Below are positions 1-7,183 of a stretch of 64,000 nucleotides of DNA, piece by piece (the stretch's first letter is position 1; each line of letters begins with the position of its first letter). Source of the stretch: Mycobacteriaceae bacterium (lineage in GTDB: Bacteria > Actinomycetota > Actinomycetes > Mycobacteriales > Mycobacteriaceae); assembly GCA_019749805.1 (NCBI GenBank), contig JAIEPH010000002.1, forward strand, positions 62,001 through 126,000, read 5' to 3'. The position numbers were made by a program, and so were the translations under genes. The notes under the pieces were generated by a model. The model was not told the origin of the DNA. It saw nothing but the letters and a program-made list of their open reading frames with translations, and ran no database searches.

Positions 1-424
1 CCCCGCCGCTGACGGTGGAACCGGCCGGAGCGTTCATCAGCGCGAGTGTCAGCGAGTCGGGTGCGTCGGTGTTGCGCGGCTCGTAGGAGTCGCCCGTCGC
101 GGTGACGCCGCGGAACTGATACGTGATCGCCTGGGCGTAGGGCGTGGGCACCTTGACGGGGTTGACGGTGATCTGAGCGCGCCACACCTCATACCGGGGC
201 GCCCGCGGCGGGTAGCCGAAGCCGGGCGGGATCGGTGAGGGAGCCAGGCTGTTGACGGTGATGTTGGCGACCAGGCCCTCGAAGTTGATCTGCAGCGTCT
301 CGCCGAGCCGGCCGATGGGCGAGGGCACGGACTCGGCCTCGTCGGGCGCGGCCTGGGCGGGCGCGGCCGTGAGACCGGCGAGGGTCACCATCATGGCGGC
401 AAGGAGGACGAACCAGCGACGCAT
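1..424 (-). CDS. Secreted DUF1942/MPT63-like protein (3' end outside window)
   Basis: About 141 residues are visible and the C-terminus runs off the left edge. The N-terminus MRRWFVLLAAMMVTLAGL followed by an Ala-rich stretch ending AQA-AP is a Sec signal peptide. The mature part (LGETLQINFEGLVANITVNSL, then a YEVWRAQITVNPVK segment and YQFRGVTATGDSYEP) has the alternating beta-strand pattern of the mycobacterial immunoglobulin-like MPT63/DUF1942 secreted proteins. The start is the ATG read from position 424, because a nearby ATG at 432 is in another frame. Function in this family is unknown. The assignment rests on pattern resemblance only. Confidence 0.6.
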   Translation of the reverse strand, partial: MRRWFVLLAAMMVTLAGLTAAPAQAAPDEAESVPSPIGRLGETLQINFEGLVANITVNSLAPSPIPPGFGYPPRAPRYEVWRAQITVNPVKVPTPYAQAITYQFRGVTATGDSYEPRNTDAPDSLTLALMNAPAGSTVSGG

Positions 425-464
425 CCACGCATGATGGCACAGACTGAAACGTGTTACAGCCGCT

Positions 465-672
465 TCAGGACACCCACGGGCCCGAGCCGCCGATCTTCTC
501 GATGCGCACCCGCGTGAGTAGTCCGGCCGGCGCGTTGGGCGGCGGGAAATGCTCGTCGCTGCCCAACATCACCTTGGCCAGCTCCTTGAGTAGTTCCGGA
601 GCACCGCCTTCGACGATCCGCGCGACGCCGGCGACCGTATGCGATGTTCTACGGCTGGGAGTGCCGGTTCAT
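465..672 (-). pseudogene. Possible C-terminal gene remnant without a start codon
   Basis: After the alkyltransferase stop, one minus-strand frame is open from an in-frame TGA near 672 to a TGA at 465-467. It encodes a protein-like end (TVAGVARIVEGGAPELLKEL, later LLTRVRIEKIGGSGPWVS). There is no ATG or well-placed GTG at its beginning, and the first in-frame GTG lies well inside. It may be the tail of a decayed gene or a short gene with an unrecognised start. The family was not recognised. Confidence 0.25.
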
Positions 673-676
673 TCCC

Positions 677-1270
677 TCAGCCGGTTTCGAGTTCGAGCAG
701 TGTCGACTTGGCCAGAGGCCCGCCGACGTACTGACCCGCCGACCCGTCGGAGCGCACGACGCGGTGACAGGGGATGACCACGGGGAGCGGGTTGTGGGCG
801 CAGGCTGTGCCGACGGCGCGGACCGCGCGCGGACGGCCGATCGCCGCGGCGACGGTCCCATAGCTTTCCCGCCGGCCATAGCCGATGTCGCGCAAGTGCT
901 CGACGACATCGCGCCGGAAGCCGTCAGCCAGCCGAAGATCGACCCGGACCTCAAAAGCGGTGCGGCGCTTGGCGAAATACTCTTCGATTTGGCGTGCCAC
1001 GTCCTCGAGTCGCGACGGAGAGCGCAGAATCCGGGGGCTCACGGCGTCGGCGAGCCGGTTCAGGACCGCGTCGTGGCCCTCGATGTCATAGGCCACGCGA
1101 ACCAGGCCGACCGACGTCGCGGCCAGCAGTAGCGTGCCGACCGGGGTGTCGATCGTGCGGTAGGCGATGTCGAGCGCCCCGTCGGCTTCTGCCGCCTGTT
1201 CCAGCCGTGTGTGCAACCGTGACATCGTGTCGTCATCGGCATGCAGTTCGTCGAAGAGGTTGCTGCTCAT
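677..1270 (-). CDS. ogt: Methylated-DNA--protein-cysteine methyltransferase (O6-alkylguanine repair)
   Basis: The 197-residue protein carries the MGMT/Ogt signature PCHRVVRSDG with the acceptor cysteine that takes the alkyl group from O6-alkylguanine in one suicidal turnover. GRPRAVRAVGTACAHNPLP precedes it, as expected for the DNA-binding helix and asparagine hinge. The N-terminus has about 35 extra residues compared with the compact Ogt of about 165 residues in M. tuberculosis. The ATG at 1270 overlaps the stop of the ECF sigma gene (ATGA), so the two are probably translationally coupled. The frame stays open far upstream but only this start fits. Confidence 0.9.
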   Translation of the reverse strand: MSSNLFDELHADDDTMSRLHTRLEQAAEADGALDIAYRTIDTPVGTLLLAATSVGLVRVAYDIEGHDAVLNRLADAVSPRILRSPSRLEDVARQIEEYFAKRRTAFEVRVDLRLADGFRRDVVEHLRDIGYGRRESYGTVAAAIGRPRAVRAVGTACAHNPLPVVIPCHRVVRSDGSAGQYVGGPLAKSTLLELETG

Positions 1271-1749
1271 GGTGTTTCGTCCTTCGAGTAGATTTTTCGC
1301 AGAGCCTTGATGCCGTCGGCCGCGGCGCGCCGGGCGGCGTCGGGGGAGTTGTGGAGTAATGGGGCGATCTCGGCGAACGGCAGGCCGGCGATGTGGTGGT
1401 AGGCCACGGCCTGGCGTTGCTTGGTCGGCAATTGTCGTAGTGCGGCCCACAGGTCGGGGTCTCGGGCCGCCGGATCGGCATGCGGTGTGGGGTGGTCGGG
1501 CAGGGTGTCGGTGGGCACTGGCCGTCGGCTGCGCGCGCGTCCCACGTCGAGCGCGCGGCGGTGCGCGATGGTCACCAGCCACGCCTCGACGTTCGCGTCG
1601 TGGGGGAGCCTCGGGTAGGCCCGCAGCGCCGAAAGGAACGTTTCCGACCAGGCGTCCTCGGCATCGGATGGTCCGACCACGGCACGACACACCCGCAGCA
1701 CCGTCGCGCCGTGTTCGGCGACTACCTCTTCGAACGGGCGCACGTTCAC
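1267..1749 (-). CDS. ECF-type RNA polymerase sigma factor
   Basis: This 160-residue protein has only the two ECF sigma regions. Region 2 is at about residues 10-75 (DAEDAWSETFLSALRAYPRL, then VEAWLVTIAHRRALD). Region 4 is at about 100-150 (ALRQLPTKQRQAVAYHHIAG, then FAEIAPLLHNSPDAARRAA). It starts at a GTG at 1749. No anti-sigma gene lies beside it. Its 3' end overlaps the alkyltransferase start by 4 nt, and the upstream Clp_N/HTH gene ends 35 nt before it, so the three may be one operon. Its target promoters are unknown; DNA alkylation response is an inference from the neighbour. Confidence 0.88.
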   Translation of the reverse strand: MNVRPFEEVVAEHGATVLRVCRAVVGPSDAEDAWSETFLSALRAYPRLPHDANVEAWLVTIAHRRALDVGRARSRRPVPTDTLPDHPTPHADPAARDPDLWAALRQLPTKQRQAVAYHHIAGLPFAEIAPLLHNSPDAARRAAADGIKALRKIYSKDETP

Positions 1750-1784
1750 ATTCTGTAGACGTCGCGTCGGTGCGCGATGTGAGA

Positions 1785-2510
1785 TCAGCTTTTGGTGAAC
1801 GGCTCAAGCGCGGTCGTCAGGTCGCTTTCGAAGCGCTCCCGGTCAACGCCCAATCGGTGCAACGGGCCGTCATCGTCCTCGGCCTCGAGCAGGGCGAGCA
1901 CAATGTGCTCGGTGCCAACGTAGTTGTGGCCCAGGCGAAGTGCCTGCCTGAACGTCAATTCGAGCACCTTTTTCGCCGCGCCGTCGAAGGGTGTCAGCGC
2001 GGGCAACTCGCCGTCGGCAGCCGGGGGCAGCGACACCGCCGCGCTGACCTTGGTGGCATCGACGGCCTGGCCGGCGAGCAGCTTCACCGCGAGTGCGTCG
2101 GGATCGACGAACATCGCCAACAGCAGGTGGTCGGGGTTGATCTCGGTGTTGTGCGCTTCGTGGGCCTTGTTCTGGGCTGCGACGATGACGTTGCGTGCGC
2201 GCGGAGTGAACCGGCTGAAGCCGGCATTGGGGTCGAGCGCGTCGGCGCCATTGGGAGTCCTGGGGACGAACCGTTTCTGGGCGGCCTGCTTGGTCACACC
2301 CATGCACTTACCGATCTCGGTCCATGACGCCCCCGACCGGCGGGCCTGGTCGACGAAGTGGCCGATCAGGTGATCGGCGATCTCGCCGAGGGACTCCGCC
2401 GCCAGTACCGCGTCGGTGAGCTGCTCGAGCGGTTCGTCGTGCACCTTCTTGATGACATCGATGAGGTCGTCGAGGCGGATGGGGTTGCTGATCTTCGAAG
2501 GCTCGGTCAT
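1785..2510 (-). CDS. Clp N-terminal domain protein with an N-terminal helix-turn-helix
   Basis: The 241-residue protein has two parts. Residues about 1-85 include a likely HTH (SGASWTEIGKCMGVTKQAAQ). Residues about 95-240 form a double Clp_N repeat (FTPRARNVIVAAQNKAHEAH with INPDHLLLAMF, then AKKVLELTFRQALRLGHNYV with GTEHIVLALLEAE). There is no AAA+ ATPase module, so it is not a Clp unfoldase. The combination suggests a DNA-binding protein with a ClpC-like adaptor or substrate-recognition fold. The ATG at 2510 is preceded by a leaderless-type promoter embedded in two palindromes, so autoregulation is likely. An ECF sigma gene and ogt follow on the same strand. Confidence 0.82.
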   Translation of the reverse strand: MTEPSKISNPIRLDDLIDVIKKVHDEPLEQLTDAVLAAESLGEIADHLIGHFVDQARRSGASWTEIGKCMGVTKQAAQKRFVPRTPNGADALDPNAGFSRFTPRARNVIVAAQNKAHEAHNTEINPDHLLLAMFVDPDALAVKLLAGQAVDATKVSAAVSLPPAADGELPALTPFDGAAKKVLELTFRQALRLGHNYVGTEHIVLALLEAEDDDGPLHRLGVDRERFESDLTTALEPFTKS

Positions 2511-2512
2511 GG

Positions 2513-2559
2513 CGTCAACGCTAGGTTGACGTTGAGAATTCGTCAACCGTCGGTTGACG
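2513..2559 (-). promoter_or_regulatory. Twin palindromic operator overlapping a leaderless promoter
   Basis: Two perfect inverted repeats with the same arms, CGTCAAC-N5-GTTGACG, occupy 2513-2531 and 2541-2559, with centres 28 bp apart. On the minus strand the right palindrome supplies a TTGACG -35 box (2545-2540) and the left one contains TAGCGT (2522-2517), which fits TANNNT. They are spaced by 17 nt. Seven nucleotides later comes the ATG at 2510, so the transcript would begin at or next to the start codon. A dimeric HTH protein bound here would block RNA polymerase. The Clp_N/HTH protein is the obvious candidate (inference). Confidence 0.7.
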
Positions 2560-3031
2560 CTTTGGGGTAGCCGCGCCTGACCGTGCGATCGAGGATGCCC
2601 AGAGTGCCGCGCAATGCGAGCTCCGAAACGATCGGGAAGATGTTGGCGTCGCGCCAATGCTGATCGATGTTCGACCAGTCGTAGAACGACGTCACCAACG
2701 TTCCGCCGTCGACCGGTTCCAAGTGGTAGCCGTAGACGTGCCCGATGTCCGGCTTGAGTTGGCCGAAGATGGTCCACGCGATCAACCGGTCCTGTTCGAA
2801 CTCGGTGATGGAGACGGTGACGTCGTACTTACCGAGCGGATAGTCGTTGAGCGCCTCGCGATCCATGTGTACGACGAAGCTGTCGCCGACCGCGCGGGCG
2901 GGAACGCCGTCAGCGTCCTGCAGCATCCCGGTGGCGTCGATCGCGACGTGGCCCTGCGGGTCGCACAACAGAGCGAAGATGTCGGCGGCGGGGGCGGAGA
3001 TGGTGCGTGGCACCTCGATACGGTCGGTCAT
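2543..3031 (-). CDS. SRPBCC (START-like) family protein
   Basis: This 162-residue single-domain protein begins TDRIEVPRTISAPAADIFAL, the first strand and helix typical of SRPBCC/polyketide-cyclase-like proteins. It continues with a DGVPARAVGDSFVVHMDRE segment and closes with a long helix (DANIFPIVSELALRGTLGIL). Such proteins bind a hydrophobic ligand in a helix-grip cavity; the ligand here is unknown. Its last codons overlap the right-hand operator of the downstream Clp_N/HTH gene. Repressor binding there might therefore also affect read-through from this gene. Confidence 0.8.
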   Translation of the reverse strand: MTDRIEVPRTISAPAADIFALLCDPQGHVAIDATGMLQDADGVPARAVGDSFVVHMDREALNDYPLGKYDVTVSITEFEQDRLIAWTIFGQLKPDIGHVYGYHLEPVDGGTLVTSFYDWSNIDQHWRDANIFPIVSELALRGTLGILDRTVRRGYPKASTDG

Positions 3032-3105
3032 TGCTCGATCGTCTCAGGTGTGATCTGTGTCCAGCCCGTTTTAGGCCTAGGTATGCGGGTAATTAATCGA
3101 GCGAA

Positions 3106-3462
3106 ATGTCCACTGAACAAGTCGACTCGACGACCACCAAACCCGTTCTGCTGCGGCAGGCGATCGCGTTCATCCACGAGAACGCGCATCGCGATATCAC
3201 GCTGCGCGACATCGCGGCTTACGTGAACGTCACACCGCGATCCGTCCAGTACACGTTCCGGCGCTACGTCGGTGCGACGCCGCTGGAGTATCTGCGTGGG
3301 CTGAGACTCAATAGGGCGCACCGCGAATTGCAGGCCGCCGACCCGTCGGTCGACACCGTGATGGCCATCGCGGGCCGGTGGGGGTTCGGGCATGCGGGAC
3401 GGTTCAGCAGTATGTACAAGCGCAGGTTCGGCAACTCGCCGAGCGAGACGCTGCGCGGTTGA
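3106..3462 (+). CDS. Short AraC-family DNA-binding protein
   Basis: The 118 residues are essentially only the AraC/XylS double HTH: AIAFIHENAHRDITLRDIAA with VNVTPRSVQYTFRRYVGATP, then LRLNRAHRELQAADPSVDTV with GFGHAGRFSSMYKRRFGNSP. No effector-binding N-terminal domain is present. The ATG at 3106 follows 18 non-coding bases and no strong Shine-Dalgarno. It is divergent from the SRPBCC gene with about 75 bp between starts, so that gene is the nearest possible target. A stand-alone DNA-binding domain is usual for a subset of actinobacterial AraC proteins. Confidence 0.85.
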   Translation: MSTEQVDSTTTKPVLLRQAIAFIHENAHRDITLRDIAAYVNVTPRSVQYTFRRYVGATPLEYLRGLRLNRAHRELQAADPSVDTVMAIAGRWGFGHAGRFSSMYKRRFGNSPSETLRG

Positions 3463-3472
3463 CGTCTCGCGT

Positions 3473-3892
3473 TTACCTCGGGAAAAAGCCCTCGCGTGTG
3501 AAGATTCCGGGCTGCCACCCCTGAGCGCCCAGACACAGCATCGGACGTCCGTCGGGATGTTGCGCTGCGGCTTGGGGTTTGGGGCACGGCGCGCCGGTTT
3601 CCTGCACGCCGAACAGTTCATAGGTGGCGACCCAGAAGCCGGTGTATATGGGCGGCCATTGGTTCTCGATCCAGCGGCACTGCAGCACTTCGCCGCCGGG
3701 GCCGCGACCGAACGTGAACCGCTCCAGGTTGGTGCACGGCGCGGTGAGGTGCGCGTCGTAGTTCATGCCTGGCACATCAGACGGGTAACGCCCAGGGGTG
3801 TCGGGATACGCCAAATTGTCGGCGGCAGCCAGCGGAGCAGCGCTGATGGCAGCGCCAGCGATAGCAGCGGCGGCGATGAGTTGGCGAATCAC
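3473..3892 (-). CDS. Small secreted protein of unknown function
   Basis: The 139-residue product starts MIRQLIAAAAIAGAAISAAP and has an LAAADN cleavage-like site, a clear Sec signal peptide. The mature part has four cysteines (PCTNLERF, LQCRWIEN, APCPKP, MLCLGAQ), which would give two disulfides, and several aromatic residues. The pattern is of small cysteine-containing exported mycobacterial proteins with no assigned function. It converges on the AraC gene with an 11-nt gap. Confidence 0.75.
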   Translation of the reverse strand: MIRQLIAAAAIAGAAISAAPLAAADNLAYPDTPGRYPSDVPGMNYDAHLTAPCTNLERFTFGRGPGGEVLQCRWIENQWPPIYTGFWVATYELFGVQETGAPCPKPQAAAQHPDGRPMLCLGAQGWQPGIFTREGFFPR

Positions 3893-3995
3893 GTCCCACC
3901 CCTTGGTCGTCTTGATGCGTTGGCCTTCAGAGCGTAATCGCTGTCCCGCGATGCACGAGTGCTTTCGCCTCGATGACGGACGCGTCAGGTGGGTG

Positions 3996-4139
3996 TCAGC
4001 GGGGCATCGAATGCCGGCCCTGTGACCGATGACGGCGGATCGGCACCGCCGTCAAACGTGCGTCCCACAACGCCCCCGACAACATGGCGACAAACAGTCC
4101 GAAAAGACCCGCAGTCGCGAACAATGCTTCATTCGCCAT
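3996..4139 (-). CDS. Possible 47-residue membrane microprotein
   Basis: A short frame from an ATG at 4139 encodes one hydrophobic segment (LFATAGLFGLFVAMLSGALW) followed by a basic tail (RLTAVPIRRHRSQGR). The amino-acid order suits a single-pass membrane peptide. The Shine-Dalgarno is weak (GAGG directly before the start) and nothing conserved is recognised, so it could be chance. It is the only coding candidate in the 550-bp gap between 3893 and 4449. Confidence 0.25.
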   Translation of the reverse strand: MANEALFATAGLFGLFVAMLSGALWDARLTAVPIRRHRSQGRHSMPR

Positions 4140-4150
4140 GCCTCATAGGT

Positions 4151-4243
4151 ACCCAAACCACAGCGTGCGACACCCGCGTGAGTAACCGTCTTCCAACCAC
4201 AGGTTTGGGTGCGAAGCCCCCGACCCCGGCGCGGGGGCTTCGC
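4151..4243. terminator. Strong hairpin with an outer inverted repeat
   Basis: An 11-bp perfect stem, GCGAAGCCCCC (4211-4221) against GGGGGCTTCGC (4233-4243), encloses an 11-nt loop. Just outside it, ACCCAAACC (4151-4159) is the reverse complement of GGTTTGGGT (4202-4210). No T-run follows on either strand. It could be a U-less mycobacterial terminator or part of an unannotated structured RNA. The flanking 4244-4449 shows nothing else recognisable. Confidence 0.4.
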
Positions 4244-4449
4244 TGGGCCAGCCGTCTGCGCCGGGTGTGCGAATCGGATGCAAGGCGGAAGGCACAATAA
4301 CTTGGATAGCCCGAACGTCGAGAGCCCAATCCTCAGGGCAAACCGTTTTCCCTAGCTGTATGGGCGGCGACCGGCCACAATCCCCGCGCGGCGCAACTTT
4401 CGTTCCGAAAGGGAACGCTGCTCGGATTTGTTGGGCGAGGGTGCGGTGT

Positions 4450-4629
4450 TCAGCGGTTGAGTCCGTCCTGCGGGGCGGAGGCGAAGAGTTCGCCCCACGA
4501 GTGAACACTGGCCATCTCGGGGGTCGTGCTGGTGGCGGCCGTCTCGCTCGAGCTGAGAGCCGACGCGAACGCGCCGAATCCGACGACTGCGACGGCTGCG
4601 GTGGCGGCGGCGACGTGCTTGATGCTCAT
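4450..4629 (-). CDS. Small exported or membrane-anchored peptide, unknown function
   Basis: The 59-residue product begins MSIKHVAAATAAVAVVGFGA, a signal peptide or anchor. A short Ser/Thr-rich stretch (ALSSSETAATSTTPEM) and an acidic-aromatic end (SVHSWGELFASAPQDGL) follow. The ATG at 4629 is preceded by GGGAG about 10 nt upstream; an ATG further upstream in the same frame is less well placed. No family was recognised. It lies just downstream of another small secreted protein gene on the same strand but beyond a terminator hairpin. Confidence 0.5.
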   Translation of the reverse strand: MSIKHVAAATAAVAVVGFGAFASALSSSETAATSTTPEMASVHSWGELFASAPQDGLNR

Positions 4630-4710
4630 GACGGCTGGCTCCCGGTGTGTTGGCTTACTGATTTCCATCAGCATCGGTCGTCGGCCTTGGATCTTTCTTG
4701 GAGCATGGGC

Positions 4711-4741
4711 CGGCCCGCCACTCGGGGGTAGTGGCGGGCCG
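4711..4741 (-). terminator. Transcription terminator hairpin
   Basis: A perfect 12-bp stem, CGGCCCGCCACT (4711-4722) against AGTGGCGGGCCG (4730-4741), has a 7-nt loop. It lies 20 nt beyond the stop codon of the 98-residue secreted protein gene. No U-tract follows, which is common in mycobacteria. Confidence 0.6.
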
Positions 4742-4761
4742 ACGTCTGTTGCGCGCGGCTG

Positions 4762-5058
4762 CTAACCCAGCCCCGCGGCGAGTCCCAGAAGATCCTGCGT
4801 GGGAATGATGTTGCCGATGTCGCCAAGGACCGGGATGTTTCCGAGCTCTCCAAGGCCCGCGATGCTGCCGACGTCGGCGACGTCGTCGAGCAACGGGAGG
4901 TAGGACTGCCAGTCTTCGCTGAGCCCTCCGGGAATGAGGGGTGCGATGTCATCCAATCCGGGGTCGGCGTTCGCTGCGCCTGACCCGAATCCGACTGCGG
5001 CCAAACCCATTACGCCTGATATAGCGCCTGCGACCGCGATTCTCTTTGTTGCCTTCAT
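4762..5058 (-). CDS. Small secreted protein, Gly/Leu/Asp-rich, unknown function
   Basis: The 98-residue product has a clear signal peptide (MKATKRIAVAGAISGVMGLA with ANADPG at the cleavage site). The mature chain is acidic and nonpolar with loosely repeated motifs (PLIPGGL, YLPLLDD, VGSIAGLGELGNIPVLGDIG). The ANADP signal-peptidase context is very common in mycobacterial exported proteins. No domain was recognised. A strong hairpin follows its stop. Confidence 0.7.
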   Translation of the reverse strand: MKATKRIAVAGAISGVMGLAAVGFGSGAANADPGLDDIAPLIPGGLSEDWQSYLPLLDDVADVGSIAGLGELGNIPVLGDIGNIIPTQDLLGLAAGLG

Positions 5059-5513
5059 GGTGCTGTGCCTCTCGTTGCAGCTCGGTATCGCCTGACACCC
5101 GTAGCGGGCTGAGTCTTCGCGGTAGACCTTGGAAGTTTCTAAAAGCCCAGTACGGGAAGGAAGCGCGATGTTTGCTTCTCGGCGAAGGCATCCGCCCGGG
5201 TGCTGCGTTTGTGCACACAGCGAAGGCGACGGCGGCCAGTCTGATGGTGACTACTTAACCCACAGTTGCGCCAACGGCCATCTTGCAACGGATACGCGAA
5301 CGCAACCGGCCCCAAATCCGCTGCTAGTTCCAGGGTAGCGGCGGTTAGCGTAGATTCGGTTCTTTTTGAGCGACTATGCGGCCGGCGGCTTGCGGACGCG
5401 ACCGCGTGAGGGCCGGGAACGCTAGAGCGTGAATCGCCTGCTCGTTGAGGGACGACCCCGCAGCCCGCACTGCGAGCAGCCCCCTACGTGCCCGCGCGCC
5501 GAAGCCCACGCCA
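5059..5513. other. Intergenic, no gene seen
   Basis: These 455 bp separate the small secreted protein gene from the GAF-ANTAR gene; both are on the minus strand. The promoter of the secreted protein gene should lie in the left part. No convincing coding frame, tRNA, repeat or strong hairpin was found. Confidence 0.5.
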
Positions 5514-6362
5514 CTAATTGCGTTGGCTGTAGGCGCTCATCTGCACTCGGTTCAGTAGCTCGCGGGCGACGGCGCGCAGTTTGATGTTGCGGTTCTGGGA
5601 CTCGGCCTTGAGTTTGGCAAATGCCTCCCCGGGATCGCAGCCATGCAGGGCGATGAGCGCACCTTTGGCCATGTCGATGTCGGCGCGAGAGACGAGCGCT
5701 GTCTCGAGTTGGGTGACGGTTTCTCGGGCTTTCTGCCAGCGGCTCGAGTTACTGATCGCTTGGCCGGCGGCAACGCCGTACAAGCGCACGAGTTCCGCAT
5801 CGAACTCATCGAATGCTGTTGCGGTATGGCTGTAGATGTTGAGCGAACCGACGAGTTCCTGCTCGTCGTCGGCGCCTGTGATGATCAGTGGGACCGACAG
5901 ACTCGCGCGAACCCCTGCCTGCTGTGCGGCTTCGGCGAACTCTGGCCACCGGGCAAGTTCATGGTCGACGATTGCTCGCAGCGGGCTGCGTTGCATCGCG
6001 GCCTCCAGGCACGGCCCCCGGCCGGAGGCGTACTGCTGATTGTCGAGTTTCAGCGCCTCGTCATCGGTGCAAGCTGCGGTTCGTGAGTCGGGCCAGGATA
6101 GGACAGTAATGCTGACGACGTCGGCGTGCGAGATGGCGGCGAGTGCGGCGTCGGCGACCCGTGCCGCTATTTCATCCAGGGGCTCTTCAGCGGCGAACAC
6201 GTCGCGAAGTTGCTCGATGGCTTGTGCTGTGGTGAGGAGCCTGGCGACGGGGTCGGGCGATGCCGCTGATTCGACGGAATGGTCGATGGGCTTGGGTTTG
6301 GACACGAGGCACCCGGGTTCTGGATCGTCAATTGCCAACGCGCATGGGCGACTGTTGTGCAA
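5514..6362 (-). CDS. GAF and ANTAR domain regulator
   Basis: In 282 residues a GAF sensor (about 45-195; GPCLEAAMQRSPLRAIVDHE and ASLSVPLIITGADDEQELVG) precedes a C-terminal ANTAR RNA-binding domain (about 215-275; ADIDMAKGALIALHGCDPGE then AFAKLKAESQNRNIKLRAVA). ANTAR proteins bind paired hexaloop hairpins in nascent mRNA and prevent termination. The GAF ligand is unknown. The ATG at 6362 gives the full length; a GTG near 6305 (VSKPKPIDHS) is an alternative start. The gene stands alone. A second GAF-ANTAR gene is at 18530-19234. Confidence 0.88.
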   Translation of the reverse strand: MHNSRPCALAIDDPEPGCLVSKPKPIDHSVESAASPDPVARLLTTAQAIEQLRDVFAAEEPLDEIAARVADAALAAISHADVVSITVLSWPDSRTAACTDDEALKLDNQQYASGRGPCLEAAMQRSPLRAIVDHELARWPEFAEAAQQAGVRASLSVPLIITGADDEQELVGSLNIYSHTATAFDEFDAELVRLYGVAAGQAISNSSRWQKARETVTQLETALVSRADIDMAKGALIALHGCDPGEAFAKLKAESQNRNIKLRAVARELLNRVQMSAYSQRN

Positions 6363-6828
6363 TCAACGTAGCGGCGGCAACTTCTCACGGCTGGTCTCCC
6401 CACCTCTGCAGAGTTACATGTGGAGGCGAAGAGTCGGTGGCCAAGGCAGGCGCTGTGGTTCCAACGCAGGGGACCGCATCCCAGGGACATCTAGCGACTG
6501 GAATAGTCAACGCCGTCCGGCTAGACCCGCCACTGCACAAAGTATTCCCTTTATGTTGGCGGCTGACACCCAAAATGCCCGCGAAGTTCCACCGGCCACT
6601 AATTTGACGGCCTGCGGTGTGGTCAAGGGGGTCGGGGTGGGGGCCGCAGGCAGCCGGACGCGCGAATAGAGGGGCGAGACCGGTTCATTGGTGCGCCCTT
6701 CGGCCGTGTTCGAATCGGCCCAATTCGGCGTGCCACCGGAAGGACGAGACACTGACCAGTTGGGGCACATATTGGGGCACGAGGACCATTCAGATCTTCG
6801 AAAATGCTCTGAACTGCGGTAATGCTGG
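6363..6828 (+). other. Gene-poor stretch beside tRNA-Val with possible integrase-end relic
   Basis: No complete gene is seen here. Close to the 3' end of tRNA-Val(GAC), the 9-bp direct repeat TTGGGGCAC occurs at 6760-6768 and 6772-6780. In one plus-strand frame it reads SWGTYWGTR, shortly before an end that runs into the tRNA gene. Tandem W-G-T ends next to a tRNA 3' end resemble the tails of actinobacterial tyrosine integrases. This is recalled rather than checked, and catalytic residues are absent. Confidence 0.25.
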
Positions 6829-6900
6829 TGCGCGATACTGGGATTGAACCAGTGACCTCTTCCGTGTCAGGGAAGCGCTCTCCCGCTGAGCTAATCGCGC
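6829..6900 (-). tRNA. tRNA-Val, anticodon GAC
   Basis: It folds as a full cloverleaf: acceptor GCGCGAT/ATCGCGC, D-stem GCTC/GAGC, anticodon stem CTTCC/GGAAG around CTGACAC (anticodon GAC), T-arm ACTGG-TTCAATC-CCAGT, discriminator A. CCA is not encoded. It is the last of three tRNAs transcribed right to left. Confidence 0.95.
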
Positions 6901-6914
6901 CGGGGATTGCATTC

Positions 6915-6988
6915 TGGAGGTGGAGACGGGAATCGAACCCGTGTGCACGGCTTTGCAGGCCGTTGCCTCACCACTCGGCCACTCCACC
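6915..6988 (-). tRNA. tRNA-Cys, anticodon GCA
   Basis: Acceptor GGTGGAG/CTCCACC, anticodon stem ACGGC/GCCGT around CTGCAAA (anticodon GCA), T-arm with TTCGATT, and the U discriminator characteristic of tRNA-Cys. The CCA end is encoded in the DNA, unlike its two neighbours. Confidence 0.95.
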
Positions 6989-7017
6989 GCGGGGGATTGA
7001 TGCCACTTGCACCTTCG

Positions 7018-7090
7018 AGCGGATGACGGGATTCGAACCCGCGACCCTCACCTTGGCAAGGTGATGCGCTACCAACTGCGCTACATCCGC
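7018..7090 (-). tRNA. tRNA-Gly, anticodon GCC
   Basis: Acceptor GCGGATG/CATCCGC, anticodon stem TCACC/GGTGA around TTGCCAA (anticodon GCC), T-arm CGGG-TTCGAAT-CCCG, discriminator U. CCA is not encoded. It is first in the Gly-Cys-Val cluster. Confidence 0.95.
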
Positions 7091-7183
7091 GCGCCACGAA
7101 CGGCGTTGCCGTCCGTCGCGAAGGACGACATTAGTCGACCCGAGCAAGACACCACAAATCCCTTGCTCCGTCAGGCCATCGTG

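Noticed and set aside
1271..1807. Upstream extension of the alkyltransferase frame
   Set aside because: It reads through the ECF sigma gene in another frame. The ATG at 1270 gives the correct family N-terminus.
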